Shown here: piece by piece, positions 9,186-17,902 of the stretch | Layout of the letters: the number at the start of each line of letters is the position of its first letter | Numbering within the stretch: the stretch's first letter is position 1 | NCBI GenBank assembly: GCA_963714145.1 | Contig: OY970235.1 | Location: forward strand, 3,162,001-3,226,000 | DNA from: JBBWZH01 sp035544115 | GTDB taxonomy: Bacteria; Actinomycetota; Actinomycetes; Mycobacteriales; CADCTP01 | DNA length: 64,000 nucleotides | Reading direction: 5' to 3' | Notes under the pieces: model-generated | The model's database searches: none | What the model was told of the DNA's origin: nothing | Seen by the model: only the letters and a program-made list of their open reading frames with translations | Translations under genes and position numbers: made by a program

Positions 9186-9770
9186 GTTGATCATGCCGAA
9201 GAGCAGGCGGGCGGTGGTGGCGGGGTCGAGGTCGGGGCGGATGTCGCCGTCCCGGGCGGCCGCGGCGACCAGGTCGGCGACGAACCGGTCGAAGGTGCGG
9301 CGGCGGTCCAGCGCCCAGCGTTCGACGGCGGTGTTGCCCCGTACCCGCAACAGCAGCGTGACGTACGGCAACTCCTCGACCAGGACGGCGACCTCGCGGC
9401 GGACGACGTGCTCCAGCCGGTCGATCGCGCGGCCGTGCTGCGCCGCCGGCTCCTCGGTTACCGCGAAGAGCGGGTCCAGCGCGCGCTCCAGCGCGAGCCG
9501 CAGCAGTTGCTCCTTGCCCTCGACGTGGTGGTAGATGGACGACTTGGACAGGCCGGTGGCGCGGGCCAGGTCCTCCATGCTGGTGCCGTCGTAGCCGCGC
9601 TCGTTGAACACCTTGACGGCGACGGCGAGCAGCGAGGCGGGGTCGTACCGGGCCCGCCGCTCGCCGCCGGCCCCGGCCGGCCGCGATGGCCGAGGCGGCC
9701 CGACCGGATCGGCCGGCCCGACCGGATCGCTGGCCGGCCGGGGCGCCGGGGCGGCCGCCGCTCCGGTCAC
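9072..9770 (-). CDS. TetR-family regulator, probable repressor of the paa operon
   Basis: A 232-aa TetR/AcrR regulator. After a Pro/Ala-rich leader of about 35 residues the helix-turn-helix domain is clear: VAVKVFNERGYDGTSMEDLA, then GLSKSSIYHHVEGKEQLL. The C-terminal ligand domain is all-helical. It is the last gene of the paa operon, 79 bp after paaN, and TetR proteins in this position (PaaR type) repress phenylacetate catabolism and respond to phenylacetyl-CoA. The likely operator is the palindrome at 15282-15295 in front of paaA. The GTG start at 9770 may be too early because the leader is low-complexity; a start closer to residue 35 is possible. Confidence 0.82.
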   Translation of the reverse strand: MTGAAAAPAPRPASDPVGPADPVGPPRPSRPAGAGGERRARYDPASLLAVAVKVFNERGYDGTSMEDLARATGLSKSSIYHHVEGKEQLLRLALERALDPLFAVTEEPAAQHGRAIDRLEHVVRREVAVLVEELPYVTLLLRVRGNTAVERWALDRRRTFDRFVADLVAAAARDGDIRPDLDPATTARLLFGMINSLIEWYRPAPAGDRGRTAPTNLADTVIQLAFHGLRAR

Positions 9771-9849
9771 GAGCCGGCCTCCTGGGTGCGCATCGCGGGG
9801 CCGCCAGGGCCCGCGGCGCGGCGCGGCGGGGGGCGGCGGGCCGGCACGG

Positions 9850-11550
9850 TCACGAGCCGGCGGGCGCCGCCGGTGCCGGCAGGTGGCGGCGGGACTGGAT
9901 CACCCGGAACCGGCCGGCGACGAACGCGCCGTCGGTGTAGCTGGCGTTGGCCGCCGGGTTCGCGCCGGTGGCGTGGAAGTCGGAGAACGCCGCGGACTGG
10001 TTCACGAACACGCCACCGGTCAGGTTCTCCGACAGCGCCACGCCGGCGTCCAGCGCGGCCGCCCGGGCCTTGGCGAGCACGGCCGGGTCGGTCGAGTAGA
10101 CCGCCGCGGTCAGTGCGCCGTGCTTGTCCACTGTGGATTTGAACGCCGCGATCGAGGCGTCCGTCGAGCCGGTTCTGATCAGGAACGCTACCGGGCCGAA
10201 GCACTCCTGGCCGTACGCCGGCTCGTCGACGGCGTCCACCGCGATCAGCGTCGGCGTGCGCACGGTGGCGTCCGGGAACGCCGGGTGCTTCACCGTGCGG
10301 GACGGCACCGCGACCTCGCCGTGCGACGGCGCGGCCTCCAGCCGGCGCAGCACATCCTCGTTGACGATCGCGCCGAGCAGCTCGACCGCCTTCGCGTCCT
10401 CGCCGAGCAGCCGGTCTACCGCGGCGCCGAGGTCGGCGGCGAACTCGGGGACCGACTTCGGCCCCTGGTCGGTGCCGATGCCGGCCGCCGGCAGGAACAG
10501 GTTCTGCGGCGTGGTGCACATCTGTCCGCTGTAGAGGGACAGCGAGAAGGCGAGGTTGCCGAGCAGGCCGGCGTAGTCGTCGGTGGAGTCCAGCACGATC
10601 GCGTTGACGCCGGCCTTCTCGGTGTAGACCTGCGCCTGCCGGGCGTTGTCCTCCAGCCAGTTGCCGTAGCTGGTGGAGCCGGTGAAGTCGACGATGCCCA
10701 CCTCCGGCCGGGTGGCGATGGTGGACGCCAGCCCCTCGCCGGCGTCCTCGGCCGCCAGCGTCACCAGGTTCGGGTCGAAGCCTGCCCCGGCCAGCGTCTC
10801 CCGGGCGATCGCCACGGTGATGGCCAGCGGCAGTACCGCCCGCGGGTGCGGCTTCACGATCACCGCGTTGCCGGTGGCCAGGCTGGCGAACAGCCCCGGA
10901 TAGGCGTTCCAGGTCGGGAAGGTGTTGCAGCCGACCACCAGCCCGATACCGCGCGGCACCACGGTGAACGTCTTCTCCATCAGCAGCGGCGGCCGCTTGC
11001 CCTGCGGCTTCTGCCAGGTCGCGGTGCCCGGGTAGCGGGCCTGCTCGGCGTACGCGTACGCGATCGCCTCCAGCGCCCGGTCCTGCGCGTGCGGGCCGCC
11101 GGCCTGGAACGCCATCACGAACGCCTGCCCGCTGGTGTGCATCACCGCCTGCGCCACCTCGAAGCTACGGGCGTTGATCCGGCGGACGATCTCGATGCAG
11201 ACCGCGGCCCGCACGGCGGCGCCGGCGTCCCGCCAGGCCGGCACCGCGGCCCGCATCGCCGGCAGCAGCACGTCCAGGTCCGGGTGCGGGTAGGTCACGC
11301 CGAGCTCGGGCCCGTACGGCGACCGCTCGGCGCCGACCCAGCCGGTGGTGCCGGGCTGGTCGAGCTCGAACCGCTTTCCCAGGTAGGCCTCGTACGCCGC
11401 CTTGCCGGCCTCGGCCGCGCCCTCGCCGTAGACCTTCGGGCTGGGCGACTCCGGGTAGGCCGACCAGTAGCCCCGGTCGGCGATGGCGACGAGCGCCCGG
11501 TCCAGCGTCTCCTGGTGCTCCGGCACGAACCGCTGCGCGGCCTCAGTCAT
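9850..11550 (-). CDS. paaN: Phenylacetate degradation aldehyde dehydrogenase PaaN
   Basis: A 566-aa aldehyde dehydrogenase-like enzyme of the PaaN type. In the aerobic phenylacetyl-CoA pathway this protein handles the aldehyde formed after hydrolysis of the 2-oxepin ring, the role of the PaaZ dehydrogenase domain. Visible features are the NAD-binding segment GLVVGCNTFPTWNAYPGLFASLATGNAVIVK (residues split here: LATGNAVIVKPHPRAV), the SGQMCTTPQ catalytic-cysteine block, and the C-terminal FVNQSAAFSDFHATGANPAAN motif. No MaoC-like hydratase domain is fused. It follows paaE by 26 bp and precedes the tetR gene in one transcript. Confidence 0.87.
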   Translation of the reverse strand: MTEAAQRFVPEHQETLDRALVAIADRGYWSAYPESPSPKVYGEGAAEAGKAAYEAYLGKRFELDQPGTTGWVGAERSPYGPELGVTYPHPDLDVLLPAMRAAVPAWRDAGAAVRAAVCIEIVRRINARSFEVAQAVMHTSGQAFVMAFQAGGPHAQDRALEAIAYAYAEQARYPGTATWQKPQGKRPPLLMEKTFTVVPRGIGLVVGCNTFPTWNAYPGLFASLATGNAVIVKPHPRAVLPLAITVAIARETLAGAGFDPNLVTLAAEDAGEGLASTIATRPEVGIVDFTGSTSYGNWLEDNARQAQVYTEKAGVNAIVLDSTDDYAGLLGNLAFSLSLYSGQMCTTPQNLFLPAAGIGTDQGPKSVPEFAADLGAAVDRLLGEDAKAVELLGAIVNEDVLRRLEAAPSHGEVAVPSRTVKHPAFPDATVRTPTLIAVDAVDEPAYGQECFGPVAFLIRTGSTDASIAAFKSTVDKHGALTAAVYSTDPAVLAKARAAALDAGVALSENLTGGVFVNQSAAFSDFHATGANPAANASYTDGAFVAGRFRVIQSRRHLPAPAAPAGS

Positions 11551-11576
11551 CTTCCCTCACACTCCATTGTGGACAG

Positions 11577-12683
11577 TTATTGGTCGAAGTCCAGCACTAC
11601 CTCGTCGGTGGCCGGGTGGGCCTGGCAGGCCAGCACGTAGCCGCGGTCCACCTCGTCGCGCTCCAGCGCGAAGTTCTGCGCCATCACCACCCGGCCGCTG
11701 ACCAGCTTGGCCCGGCAGGTGCCGCAGACCCCGTTCTTGCAGGCGTACGGAGCGTCCTCGCGCACCCGCAGCGTGGCGTCCAGGATCGGCTCCGCGTCCG
11801 GGCGCAGCGGGAAGGTGGAGGTGCGGCCGTCCAGCAGCACGGTGACCGTGCTGCCGCCGGGCGCGGCGACGTCCGGGCGGGTGATCGGCGGCGGTGCCGG
11901 GCCGACGTGGAACAGCTCGCGGTGCACGTGCTGGTCGCTGACCCCCCGGTCGACCAGCGTCGCCCGGATCAGGTCGGTGAGCCCGATCGGCCCGCAGAGG
12001 AACCACTCGTCCACGTCCTCGGTGTCCACAACGGAGTCGAGCAGGCCGGCGAGCCGGTCGCGGTCGAGGAAGCCGGAGAGCAGCTCGACCTCCTGCCGCT
12101 CCCGGTCCAGCACGTGGATCAGCTGGAACCGGCCGAGGTGGCGGTCCTTCAGGTCGGCCAGTTCCTCCAGGAACATGATGCTGGCGGTGGTCTGGTTGAC
12201 GTAGACCAGCGTCGCGCGGCTGTGTGGTTCGACCTCGAGCGCGGTGGCCAGGATGGACAGGATCGGCGTGATGCCGGAACCGGCCGCGACCGCGGCGTAG
12301 TGCTTCGCCTGCTCACGGCGCAGCGGGGTGAAGAACCGGCCGGACGGGGTGAGCACCTCGATCGGGTCACCGACCCGCAGCTTCTCCAGCGCGTACGAGG
12401 AGAACACCCCGCCGGGCAACCGCTTCACGCCGACCCGCAGCACGCCGGACCCGGCCGGCGTGCAGATCGAGTAGTTCCGCCGGACATCGTCGCCGGCGAT
12501 CCGGCAGCGCAGCGAGACGTGCTGGCCGGCGGTGAACCGGTACGCCTCGCGCAGCTCCGGCGGCACCTCGAAGGTGATCGCGATCGAGTCCTCGGTGAGC
12601 CGGTCCAGCGCGGACACCCGCAGCTCGTGGAAGACCGAGTGCCGCCGGGCCGCCGCCCGCGGTGAAGCTTCCACTGTGGACAT
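11577..12683 (-). CDS. paaE: Phenylacetyl-CoA epoxidase reductase subunit PaaE
   Basis: A 368-aa flavo-iron-sulfur reductase that passes electrons from NADPH to the di-iron epoxidase PaaA. Domain order: FAD domain with RNYSICTPAGSG, NAD domain with GSGITPILSI, and a C-terminal plant-type 2Fe-2S ferredoxin with CKNGVCGTC and a distal LACQA cysteine. The ATG at 12683 overlaps the paaD stop by one base (TGATG), which indicates translational coupling. The reading frame is open far upstream through paaD, but that extension is an antisense-like shadow. Confidence 0.93.
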   Translation of the reverse strand: MSTVEASPRAAARRHSVFHELRVSALDRLTEDSIAITFEVPPELREAYRFTAGQHVSLRCRIAGDDVRRNYSICTPAGSGVLRVGVKRLPGGVFSSYALEKLRVGDPIEVLTPSGRFFTPLRREQAKHYAAVAAGSGITPILSILATALEVEPHSRATLVYVNQTTASIMFLEELADLKDRHLGRFQLIHVLDRERQEVELLSGFLDRDRLAGLLDSVVDTEDVDEWFLCGPIGLTDLIRATLVDRGVSDQHVHRELFHVGPAPPPITRPDVAAPGGSTVTVLLDGRTSTFPLRPDAEPILDATLRVREDAPYACKNGVCGTCRAKLVSGRVVMAQNFALERDEVDRGYVLACQAHPATDEVVLDFDQ

Positions 12684-13210
12684 CAGATGGCCTTGAAGTG
12701 GTCGAAGGGCTCCAGGCAGCTGGCGCAGGTGTGCAGCGACTTGCACGCGGTGGAGCCGAACCGGCTCGTCTGCCTGGTGTCGGCCGAACCGCAGCGCGGG
12801 CACCGGACCGTCGCGTTCGACCGTCCGATCTGGACGACGACCGGGCCCGGTGGCCGCGGGCCGGGCGGGGCGATGCCGTACTCGGCCAGGGCGGCCCGGC
12901 CGGCCGGGGTGATCCAGTCGGTGCTCCAGGCCGGGGCGAGGACGGTCCGCACGGTGGCGTCCGGGTGCCCGTGCTCGGCCAGCACGGCCTTGATGTCGGC
13001 GCGGATCGCGTCCATCGCCGGGCAACCCGAGTAGGTCGGCGTGATCGTCACCACGACGCAGCCCCGGTCGTCGACCGCGACGTCGCGCAGCACGCCGAGG
13101 TCGGCGATCGTGAGCACCGGGATCTCCGGGTCCGGCACCCGGCCGACCAGCTCGCGCAGCTCGGCCCGGCCGCCTCCAACGGCCAGCTCGCCCGGCCCGG
13201 CCGCGGTCAC
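12683..13210 (-). CDS. paaD: Phenylacetyl-CoA epoxidase maturation protein PaaD
   Basis: A 175-aa protein of the DUF59/MIP18-like group that assists metal-centre assembly of the epoxidase. The N-terminal domain carries VPDPEIPVLTIADLGVLRDV and the TPTYSGCPAMDAI block with the conserved cysteine. The C-terminus is a zinc ribbon with CPRCGS and CASCLEPFDHFK. The GTG start overlaps the paaC stop by 4 bp and the stop overlaps the paaE start by one base, so its place in the operon is certain. Confidence 0.93.
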   Translation of the reverse strand: MTAAGPGELAVGGGRAELRELVGRVPDPEIPVLTIADLGVLRDVAVDDRGCVVVTITPTYSGCPAMDAIRADIKAVLAEHGHPDATVRTVLAPAWSTDWITPAGRAALAEYGIAPPGPRPPGPVVVQIGRSNATVRCPRCGSADTRQTSRFGSTACKSLHTCASCLEPFDHFKAI

Positions 13211-13923
13211 CAGGTCGCTCCCGGGTGCACCCGGTGCAGGTACTGCAACTCGGCCAGCAGGTAGCCGAAGTGCTCGGTGTGCCGGCCATCCCGGCCGCCG
13301 CCGGGATGCGCGGGGACGTCCGGACGGGTCAGCGTCGCCTGGGCCAGCACCAGGTCGATCGTCGTCGCCCAGTTGGGCCGGAGCCCGGCCGGGTCGACCG
13401 GGGCAGCCGGCACCGGGTCGAACAGCTCCGCGGTGAACGGCCAGATCCGGTCCAGCCCGCGCTGCATCCGGGTGTGCGACTCGTCGGTGCCGTCACCGAG
13501 CCGGATCGCCCACCCGGCCGCGTGATCGACGTGGTACGCGACCTCCTTGACCGCCTTCGCCGCGACCGCGGCGAGGCCCGCGTCGGCGCCGGCGGCCAAC
13601 GCCTGGTACAGCTCGAACTGGTAGGCGGAGAACAGCACCTGCCGGGCGATGGTGTCGGCGAAATCGCCGTTGGGCTGCTCGACCAGCAGGCAGTTGCGGA
13701 ACTCGCGCTCCTCGCGCAGGTAGGCGAAATCGTCCTCGGCCCGGCCGGCGCCCTCGACCGCACCGGCGTACGAATAGAGCCCGCGGGCCTGGCCGAGCAG
13801 GTCCAGCCCGATGTTGGCCAGCGCGATGTCCTCTTCCAGCTCCGGCGCCCGGCTCACCCACTCCCCCAGCCGCTGCGCCAGGATCAGCGCATCGTCGGCG
13901 AGCCCCAGGATGTACGCGATCAC
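13207..13923 (-). CDS. paaC: Phenylacetyl-CoA epoxidase structural subunit PaaC
   Basis: A 238-aa catalytically inactive ferritin-like partner of PaaA that helps form the epoxidase complex. Recognisable blocks are YILGLADDALILAQRLGEWV at the start, ALANIGLDLLGQARGLYSYAG and VKEVAYHVDHAAGWAIRLGDGT. GTG 13923 was chosen because it overlaps the paaB stop (ATGTGA) and places the conserved ILGLADDALI segment at the N-terminus; the open frame upstream of it is antisense-like. The gene is intact and lies third in the operon. Confidence 0.93.
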   Translation of the reverse strand: MIAYILGLADDALILAQRLGEWVSRAPELEEDIALANIGLDLLGQARGLYSYAGAVEGAGRAEDDFAYLREEREFRNCLLVEQPNGDFADTIARQVLFSAYQFELYQALAAGADAGLAAVAAKAVKEVAYHVDHAAGWAIRLGDGTDESHTRMQRGLDRIWPFTAELFDPVPAAPVDPAGLRPNWATTIDLVLAQATLTRPDVPAHPGGGRDGRHTEHFGYLLAELQYLHRVHPGATW

Positions 13924-14203
13924 ATCTGGATCCCGTCCGGCAGGTGGTAGAACGTCGGGTGGCGGTAGGGCTTGTCGCCGGCCGGGTCGAAGAAGGAATC
14001 CTTCTCGTCCGGGGAGGACGCGGTGATCGCGGCAGCCGGCACCACCCAGATGGAGACGCCCTCCTGCCGTCGCGTGTAGACATCCCGGGCGTTGCGCAGC
14101 GCGAGTTCGGCGTCCGGCGCGTGCAGGCTGCCGACGTGGTGTGGGACAGCCCACGGCGGGCCCGGACGAACACCTCCCACAGCGGCGAGCCGGTGTCGCT
14201 CAT
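13920..14203 (-). CDS. paaB: Phenylacetyl-CoA epoxidase subunit PaaB (frame break)
   Basis: The small PaaB subunit bridges the epoxidase complex. The N-terminal part (SDTGSPLWEVFVRARRGLSH) is read from ATG 14203, behind an AGGAG site. The rest (VGSLHAPDAELALRNARDVYTRR to FYHLPDGIQM) is in the next frame. Homologues read SHxHVGSLHAPD here, and the sequence has two bases where three are needed, so one base is missing at about 14139-14143. Adding it gives a normal 94-aa protein whose stop overlaps paaC. A sequence error is more likely than a real mutation, because the rest of the operon is intact. Confidence 0.85.
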
Positions 14204-14315
14204 GACCGCTCCTGTTCGCTGCGCTCCGCGCCAGACGCGACGTCTTCCCTCGGCACCGCGCAGCGACTTCGTCGGCGCGTTGCCTCAGTCCAGACGCCGC
14301 TGCGCTCCGCTCCGC

Positions 14316-15266
14316 TCATGCCGGCACGGCCTGACGCGCAGCCTGCTTGGCCGCGTAGGCGGCCGCGGCCTCGCGCACCCAGGCACCGTCCGCATGCGAC
14401 TTGACCCGGTGCTCCAGGCGTTGCCGGTTGCACGGCCCGTTGCCCTTGATCACCTGCGTCAGCTCGGCCCAGTCGATCTCGCCGAAGTCGTAGTGGCCGC
14501 GGTCGGCGTTCCAGCGCAGTTCCGGGTCGGGCAGGGTGAGGCCGAGCACCTCGGCCTGCGGCACGCACATGTCGACGAACTTCTGCCGCAGCTCGTCGTT
14601 GCTGTGCCGCTTGATCTTCCAGGCCATCGACTGCGCGGTGTGCCGGGATTCACCGTCCGGCGGGCCGAACATCATCAGCGACGGCCACCACCAGCGGTCC
14701 ACCGCGTCCTGCGCCATGGCGTGCTGTGCCGCGGTGCCGTTCGCCAGCGCCAGCAGCAGCTCGTAGCCCTGCCGCTGGTGGAACGACTCCTCCTTGCAGA
14801 TGCGCACCATCGCCCGCGCGTACGGGCCGTACGAGCAGCGGCACAGCGGCACCTGGTTGGTGATCGCGGCACCGTCCACCAGCCAGCCGATCGCGCCGAC
14901 GTCGGCCCAGGTGAGCGTCGGGTAGTTGAAGATCGAGCTGTACTTCTGCCGGCCGGCGTGCAGCAGGTCGAGCAGTTCGGCCCGGGACGTGCCGAGCGTC
15001 TCCGCGGCGCTGTAGAGGTAGAGGCCGTGCCCGGCCTCGTCCTGCACCTTGGCCATCAGGATCGCCTTGCGCTGCAGCGAGGGCGCCCGGGTGATCCAGT
15101 TCCCCTCCGGCTGCATGCCGATGATCTCGGAGTGGGCGTGCTGCGCGATCTGCCGGATCAGCGTCTTGCGGTAGTCGTCCGGCATCCAGTCCCGCGGCTC
15201 GATCCGCTGGTCAGCCTCCACCAGCGCGTCGAACTCGGCCTGCCGCGGCTCCACCGGCTCACCCAT
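14316..15266 (-). CDS. paaA: Phenylacetyl-CoA epoxidase catalytic subunit PaaA
   Basis: A 316-aa di-iron oxygenase subunit that epoxidises the ring of phenylacetyl-CoA. The ferritin-like four-helix core carries the iron ligand motifs KVQDEAGHG (about residue 95) and ICKEESFHQRQG (about residue 180). The WDLF-like C-terminal block is represented by RHYDFGEIDWAEL-type sequence. It is the first gene of the operon, with its promoter region and a TetR-type palindrome directly upstream. A 112-bp gap separates it from paaB; that gap contains two copies of a GGAGCGCAGCG element on the minus strand. Confidence 0.94.
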   Translation of the reverse strand: MGEPVEPRQAEFDALVEADQRIEPRDWMPDDYRKTLIRQIAQHAHSEIIGMQPEGNWITRAPSLQRKAILMAKVQDEAGHGLYLYSAAETLGTSRAELLDLLHAGRQKYSSIFNYPTLTWADVGAIGWLVDGAAITNQVPLCRCSYGPYARAMVRICKEESFHQRQGYELLLALANGTAAQHAMAQDAVDRWWWPSLMMFGPPDGESRHTAQSMAWKIKRHSNDELRQKFVDMCVPQAEVLGLTLPDPELRWNADRGHYDFGEIDWAELTQVIKGNGPCNRQRLEHRVKSHADGAWVREAAAAYAAKQAARQAVPA

Positions 15267-15281
15267 GCACCCTCCAAACCG

Positions 15282-15295
15282 ACCGAACGTTCGGT
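15282..15295. promoter_or_regulatory. Perfect 14-bp palindrome, probable TetR operator of paaA
   Basis: ACCGAACGTTCGGT is a perfect palindrome whose nearest end is 16 bp from the paaA ATG. Operators of this shape bind PaaR-type TetR repressors in actinomycetes, and a TetR gene closes this operon. The position inside the likely leader or promoter fits repression. Confidence 0.75.
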
Positions 15296-15354
15296 TTCAT
15301 AGTCACCACCCACCACGCTCCGTGTCAACCCGTGGCAGGTGGGAGGATCTACGG

Positions 15355-15585
15355 ATGTCGACGACCGTCTCGTTGGATGCCGATGTCGCCGCAGCAGTCG
15401 AGGCGTACTGCCGACTGACCGGCGTTGACCTCGACGCAGCGGTGAACGACCTGATCAGGCGGGGCTTGGCGGTACCCCACCAGCGCTCGGCCTTCCGTCC
15501 CCGGTCCGCCAACCTTGGCCTGCGGATCGATGTCTCGAAAGTGTCCGAGGCGGTCGACCTGCTCGACAATCTGCCTCAGCGGTAG
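15355..15585 (+). CDS. Ribbon-helix-helix antitoxin-like protein, no partner
   Basis: A 76-aa protein beginning STTVSLDADVAAAVEAYCRL, a beta-strand followed by helices as in MetJ/Arc (CopG, VapB) DNA-binding antitoxins. ATG 15355 lies eight bases after GGGAGG. No toxin reading frame follows: the next gene, pcaC, is on the other strand 9 bp away. It may be an orphan antitoxin or a small transcriptional regulator; its position between the paa operon promoter and the pca operon end suggests nothing specific. Confidence 0.7.
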   Translation: MSTTVSLDADVAAAVEAYCRLTGVDLDAAVNDLIRRGLAVPHQRSAFRPRSANLGLRIDVSKVSEAVDLLDNLPQR

Positions 15586-15594
15586 CGGCAGAGG

Positions 15595-15978
15595 TCAGGA
15601 CGGGTCGGCAAGGTCGGTGAGGGTTTGCTGGGCTATGCGGTGGGCGGTGTTGGCGGCCGGGATGCCGGCGTAGACGGCCGTGTGCAGCAGCACCTCGCTG
15701 ATCTCGGCGGCGGTCAGTCCGTTGTGGACGGCGGCGCGGACGTGCATGGCCAGCTCGTCGTGGCAGTGCAGGGCGGTCAGGACGGCCAGCGTGACGCAGC
15801 TGCGGGTGCGGCGGTCCAGGCCGGGGCGGCTCCACACGTCGCCCCAGGCGAAGCCGGTGAGCAGCTGCTGGAACGGGGCGGTGAACTCGGTGGTGTTGGC
15901 CACCGCCCGGTCCACGTGCGCGTCGCCGAGCACCTCGCGACGGGTCGCCATCCCCCGCTCGTACCGGTCGTCGGTCAC
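15595..15978 (-). CDS. pcaC: 4-carboxymuconolactone decarboxylase
   Basis: A 127-aa AhpD-like enzyme that decarboxylates 4-carboxymuconolactone to the beta-ketoadipate enol-lactone. Motifs include RYERGMATRREVLGDAHVDRA at the N-terminus, GDVWSRPGLDRRTRS and the ALHCHDELAMHVRAA block with the active-site histidines. It is a stand-alone PcaC, not the PcaL fusion with enol-lactone hydrolase found in some actinomycetes. Its GTG start overlaps the pcaB stop by 4 bp; it is the last gene of the pca operon. Confidence 0.92.
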   Translation of the reverse strand: MTDDRYERGMATRREVLGDAHVDRAVANTTEFTAPFQQLLTGFAWGDVWSRPGLDRRTRSCVTLAVLTALHCHDELAMHVRAAVHNGLTAAEISEVLLHTAVYAGIPAANTAHRIAQQTLTDLADPS

Positions 15979-17339
15979 CGCGCCTCCCGCTGGTTGTGGG
16001 CGTGCAGCGCCCGGTCGACGAACTCACCGGCGCTGCCGAGGTATCCGGTCGGGTCGAGCAGCCGGGCCAGCTCGGCCCGGCCCGGCGCGCCGTCCTGCCC
16101 GGCCAGCACGTCGGCGAACGACCGTCCACGTGCGACCGCCTCGGCGGCGGCCCGGCGCACCAGATCGTCCGCGGCGGTCTTGCCGAGCCGCGCGGCGAGC
16201 GCGCCGGACACCCGCTCGGCCAGCGGCAGGCCGCCGGTCGAGTCCAGGTTGGACCGCATCCGGTCGGCGTCGATCCGCAGCCGGCCCAGGCAGTCGTGCA
16301 GCCAGGCGGCGGCCGAGCCGGTGGCCCGGAGCAGGTCGGTCAGCGGCAGCCACTCGGCATGCCAGCTGCCGGCGGCCCGCTCGTGCTCCTGCACCATCGC
16401 GGCCAGCAGCGTGCCGACCAGCCCGGGGGTGCGTTGCGCGCAGGCCAGCGCCGAGACTGCCGCGACCGGGTTCCGCTTGTGCGGCAGGGTGGACGAGCCG
16501 CCGCGGTCGCCGCCGCCCGCCTCGGACACCTCCGCCACCTCGGTCTGGGCCAGCAGGATCACATCGCGGGCGACCTTGCCGATGACACCGGCCGCCGCTC
16601 CCAGCGCGCCGGCCAGCTCGGCCGGCCGGGTGCGGACGGTGTGCCAGGGCAGCACCGGCTCGGCCAGCCCCAGCTCGGCCGCGAACGCGGCCACGACCGC
16701 CGGCCCGACCGCGCCGGACGAAGCGGCGCCGAGCGAGGCGAGGGTGCCGGCCGCGCCGCCGAGCTGGACGGCCAGCCGGGCCCGCCGTACCTCGGCCAGC
16801 CGGGCGGCCGCCTCGTCCAGGCCGATCAGCCAGCCGGCCGCCTTCAGCCCGAAGGTGATCGGCAGCGCCTGCTGCAGCAGGGTCCGCCCGGCCATCGGGG
16901 TGTCGCGGTGTTCGGCGGCGAGCCGGGCGGCCGCGGCGGCAGCGCCGGCCAGGTCGGCCAGCAGCGGGCCGAGCGCGCGGTGCGCGACCAGCATCGCGGC
17001 GGTGTCCAGGATGTCCTGGCTGGTCGCGCCGTGGTGCACCTGCCCGGCCGCGGCCGCCCCGACCGTGTCCCGCAGCGCCCGCACCAGCGGGACGACCGGG
17101 TTGCCGCTGGCGGTGGCGGCCGCCCCGAGCGCGCCGGCGTCGAACCGGTCGGCCGTGCACGCGGCCGCGATCGTCTCGGCCACGGCGGCGGTGCAGAGCC
17201 CGACCCGGGCCTGCGCCCGGGCCAGCGCCGCCTCGGCGTCCAGCAGCGCCTGCAGCCAGGCCCGATCGCCGGTCGCGGACCGGACCGGGCCGCGGGCCAG
17301 GACGCCGTCGAACAGGCCCGCACCGTCCACTTCAGACAC
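15975..17339 (-). CDS. pcaB: 3-carboxy-cis,cis-muconate cycloisomerase
   Basis: A 454-aa member of the fumarase/aspartase superfamily that cyclises 3-carboxy-cis,cis-muconate to 4-carboxymuconolactone. The superfamily signature is seen as GGSSTLPHKRNPV (about residue 272), and VHHGATSQDILDTAAM carries the substrate-binding histidine region. The GTG start at 17339 is 8 bp after pcaG. It overlaps pcaC by 4 bp, so both are in one transcript with pcaHG. Confidence 0.93.
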   Translation of the reverse strand: MSEVDGAGLFDGVLARGPVRSATGDRAWLQALLDAEAALARAQARVGLCTAAVAETIAAACTADRFDAGALGAAATASGNPVVPLVRALRDTVGAAAAGQVHHGATSQDILDTAAMLVAHRALGPLLADLAGAAAAAARLAAEHRDTPMAGRTLLQQALPITFGLKAAGWLIGLDEAAARLAEVRRARLAVQLGGAAGTLASLGAASSGAVGPAVVAAFAAELGLAEPVLPWHTVRTRPAELAGALGAAAGVIGKVARDVILLAQTEVAEVSEAGGGDRGGSSTLPHKRNPVAAVSALACAQRTPGLVGTLLAAMVQEHERAAGSWHAEWLPLTDLLRATGSAAAWLHDCLGRLRIDADRMRSNLDSTGGLPLAERVSGALAARLGKTAADDLVRRAAAEAVARGRSFADVLAGQDGAPGRAELARLLDPTGYLGSAGEFVDRALHAHNQREAR

Positions 17340-17347
17340 CGTCCGGT

Positions 17348-17902
17348 TCAGACGGCGAAGAAGGCGGTTTCATTTTCTCCCTGCAGCCGGATGTCGAACT
17401 CGTAGCCGTCGTCAGCCGGCTCGGCGACCAGTGTGGCCCGGGCTGTCGCCGGCACCGCGCGCAGCACCGGGTCGGCCTCGTTCGCGGCCCGCTCGTCCGG
17501 GAAGTAGACCCGGGTGACCAGCCGGCGCAGCAGGCCCCGGGCGAACACCGAGACGGCCACATGCGGCGCCAGCACGGCGCCGTCCGGGCCGGGCAGCGGG
17601 CCGGGCTTGACGGTCAGGATCGCGTACCGGCCGGACGGATCGGTGCCGCACCGGCCGAAGCCGCGGAAGCCGGCGACCGGGCCGCGCGGGTCGTCCGGAT
17701 GGTCGAACCGGCCGGCGGCGTCGGCCTGCCAGGTCTCGATCAGCGCGTCCGGCACCGGGTCGCCGGCGCCGTCGAGCACCTGGCCGCGCAGCCAGACCGC
17801 GCCCGGCGTGCCCGGCTGCACCACGTACGGGCCGTCCGGCCAGGACAGGGCGATCGCGAAGAACGGGCCGACCGTCTGCGACGGCGTCACGCCACCGGTC
17901 AC
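17348..17902 (-). CDS. pcaG: Protocatechuate 3,4-dioxygenase alpha subunit
   Basis: A 184-aa subunit of the intradiol dioxygenase. It begins with the alpha-chain hallmark TPSQTVGPFF and has IETWQADAAGRFDHPDD and FGRCGTDPSGRYAILTVKPG blocks. The alpha chain shapes the substrate pocket but does not supply the iron ligands. The GTG start overlaps the pcaH stop by 4 bp (GTGA). Confidence 0.94.
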   Translation of the reverse strand: MTGGVTPSQTVGPFFAIALSWPDGPYVVQPGTPGAVWLRGQVLDGAGDPVPDALIETWQADAAGRFDHPDDPRGPVAGFRGFGRCGTDPSGRYAILTVKPGPLPGPDGAVLAPHVAVSVFARGLLRRLVTRVYFPDERAANEADPVLRAVPATARATLVAEPADDGYEFDIRLQGENETAFFAV

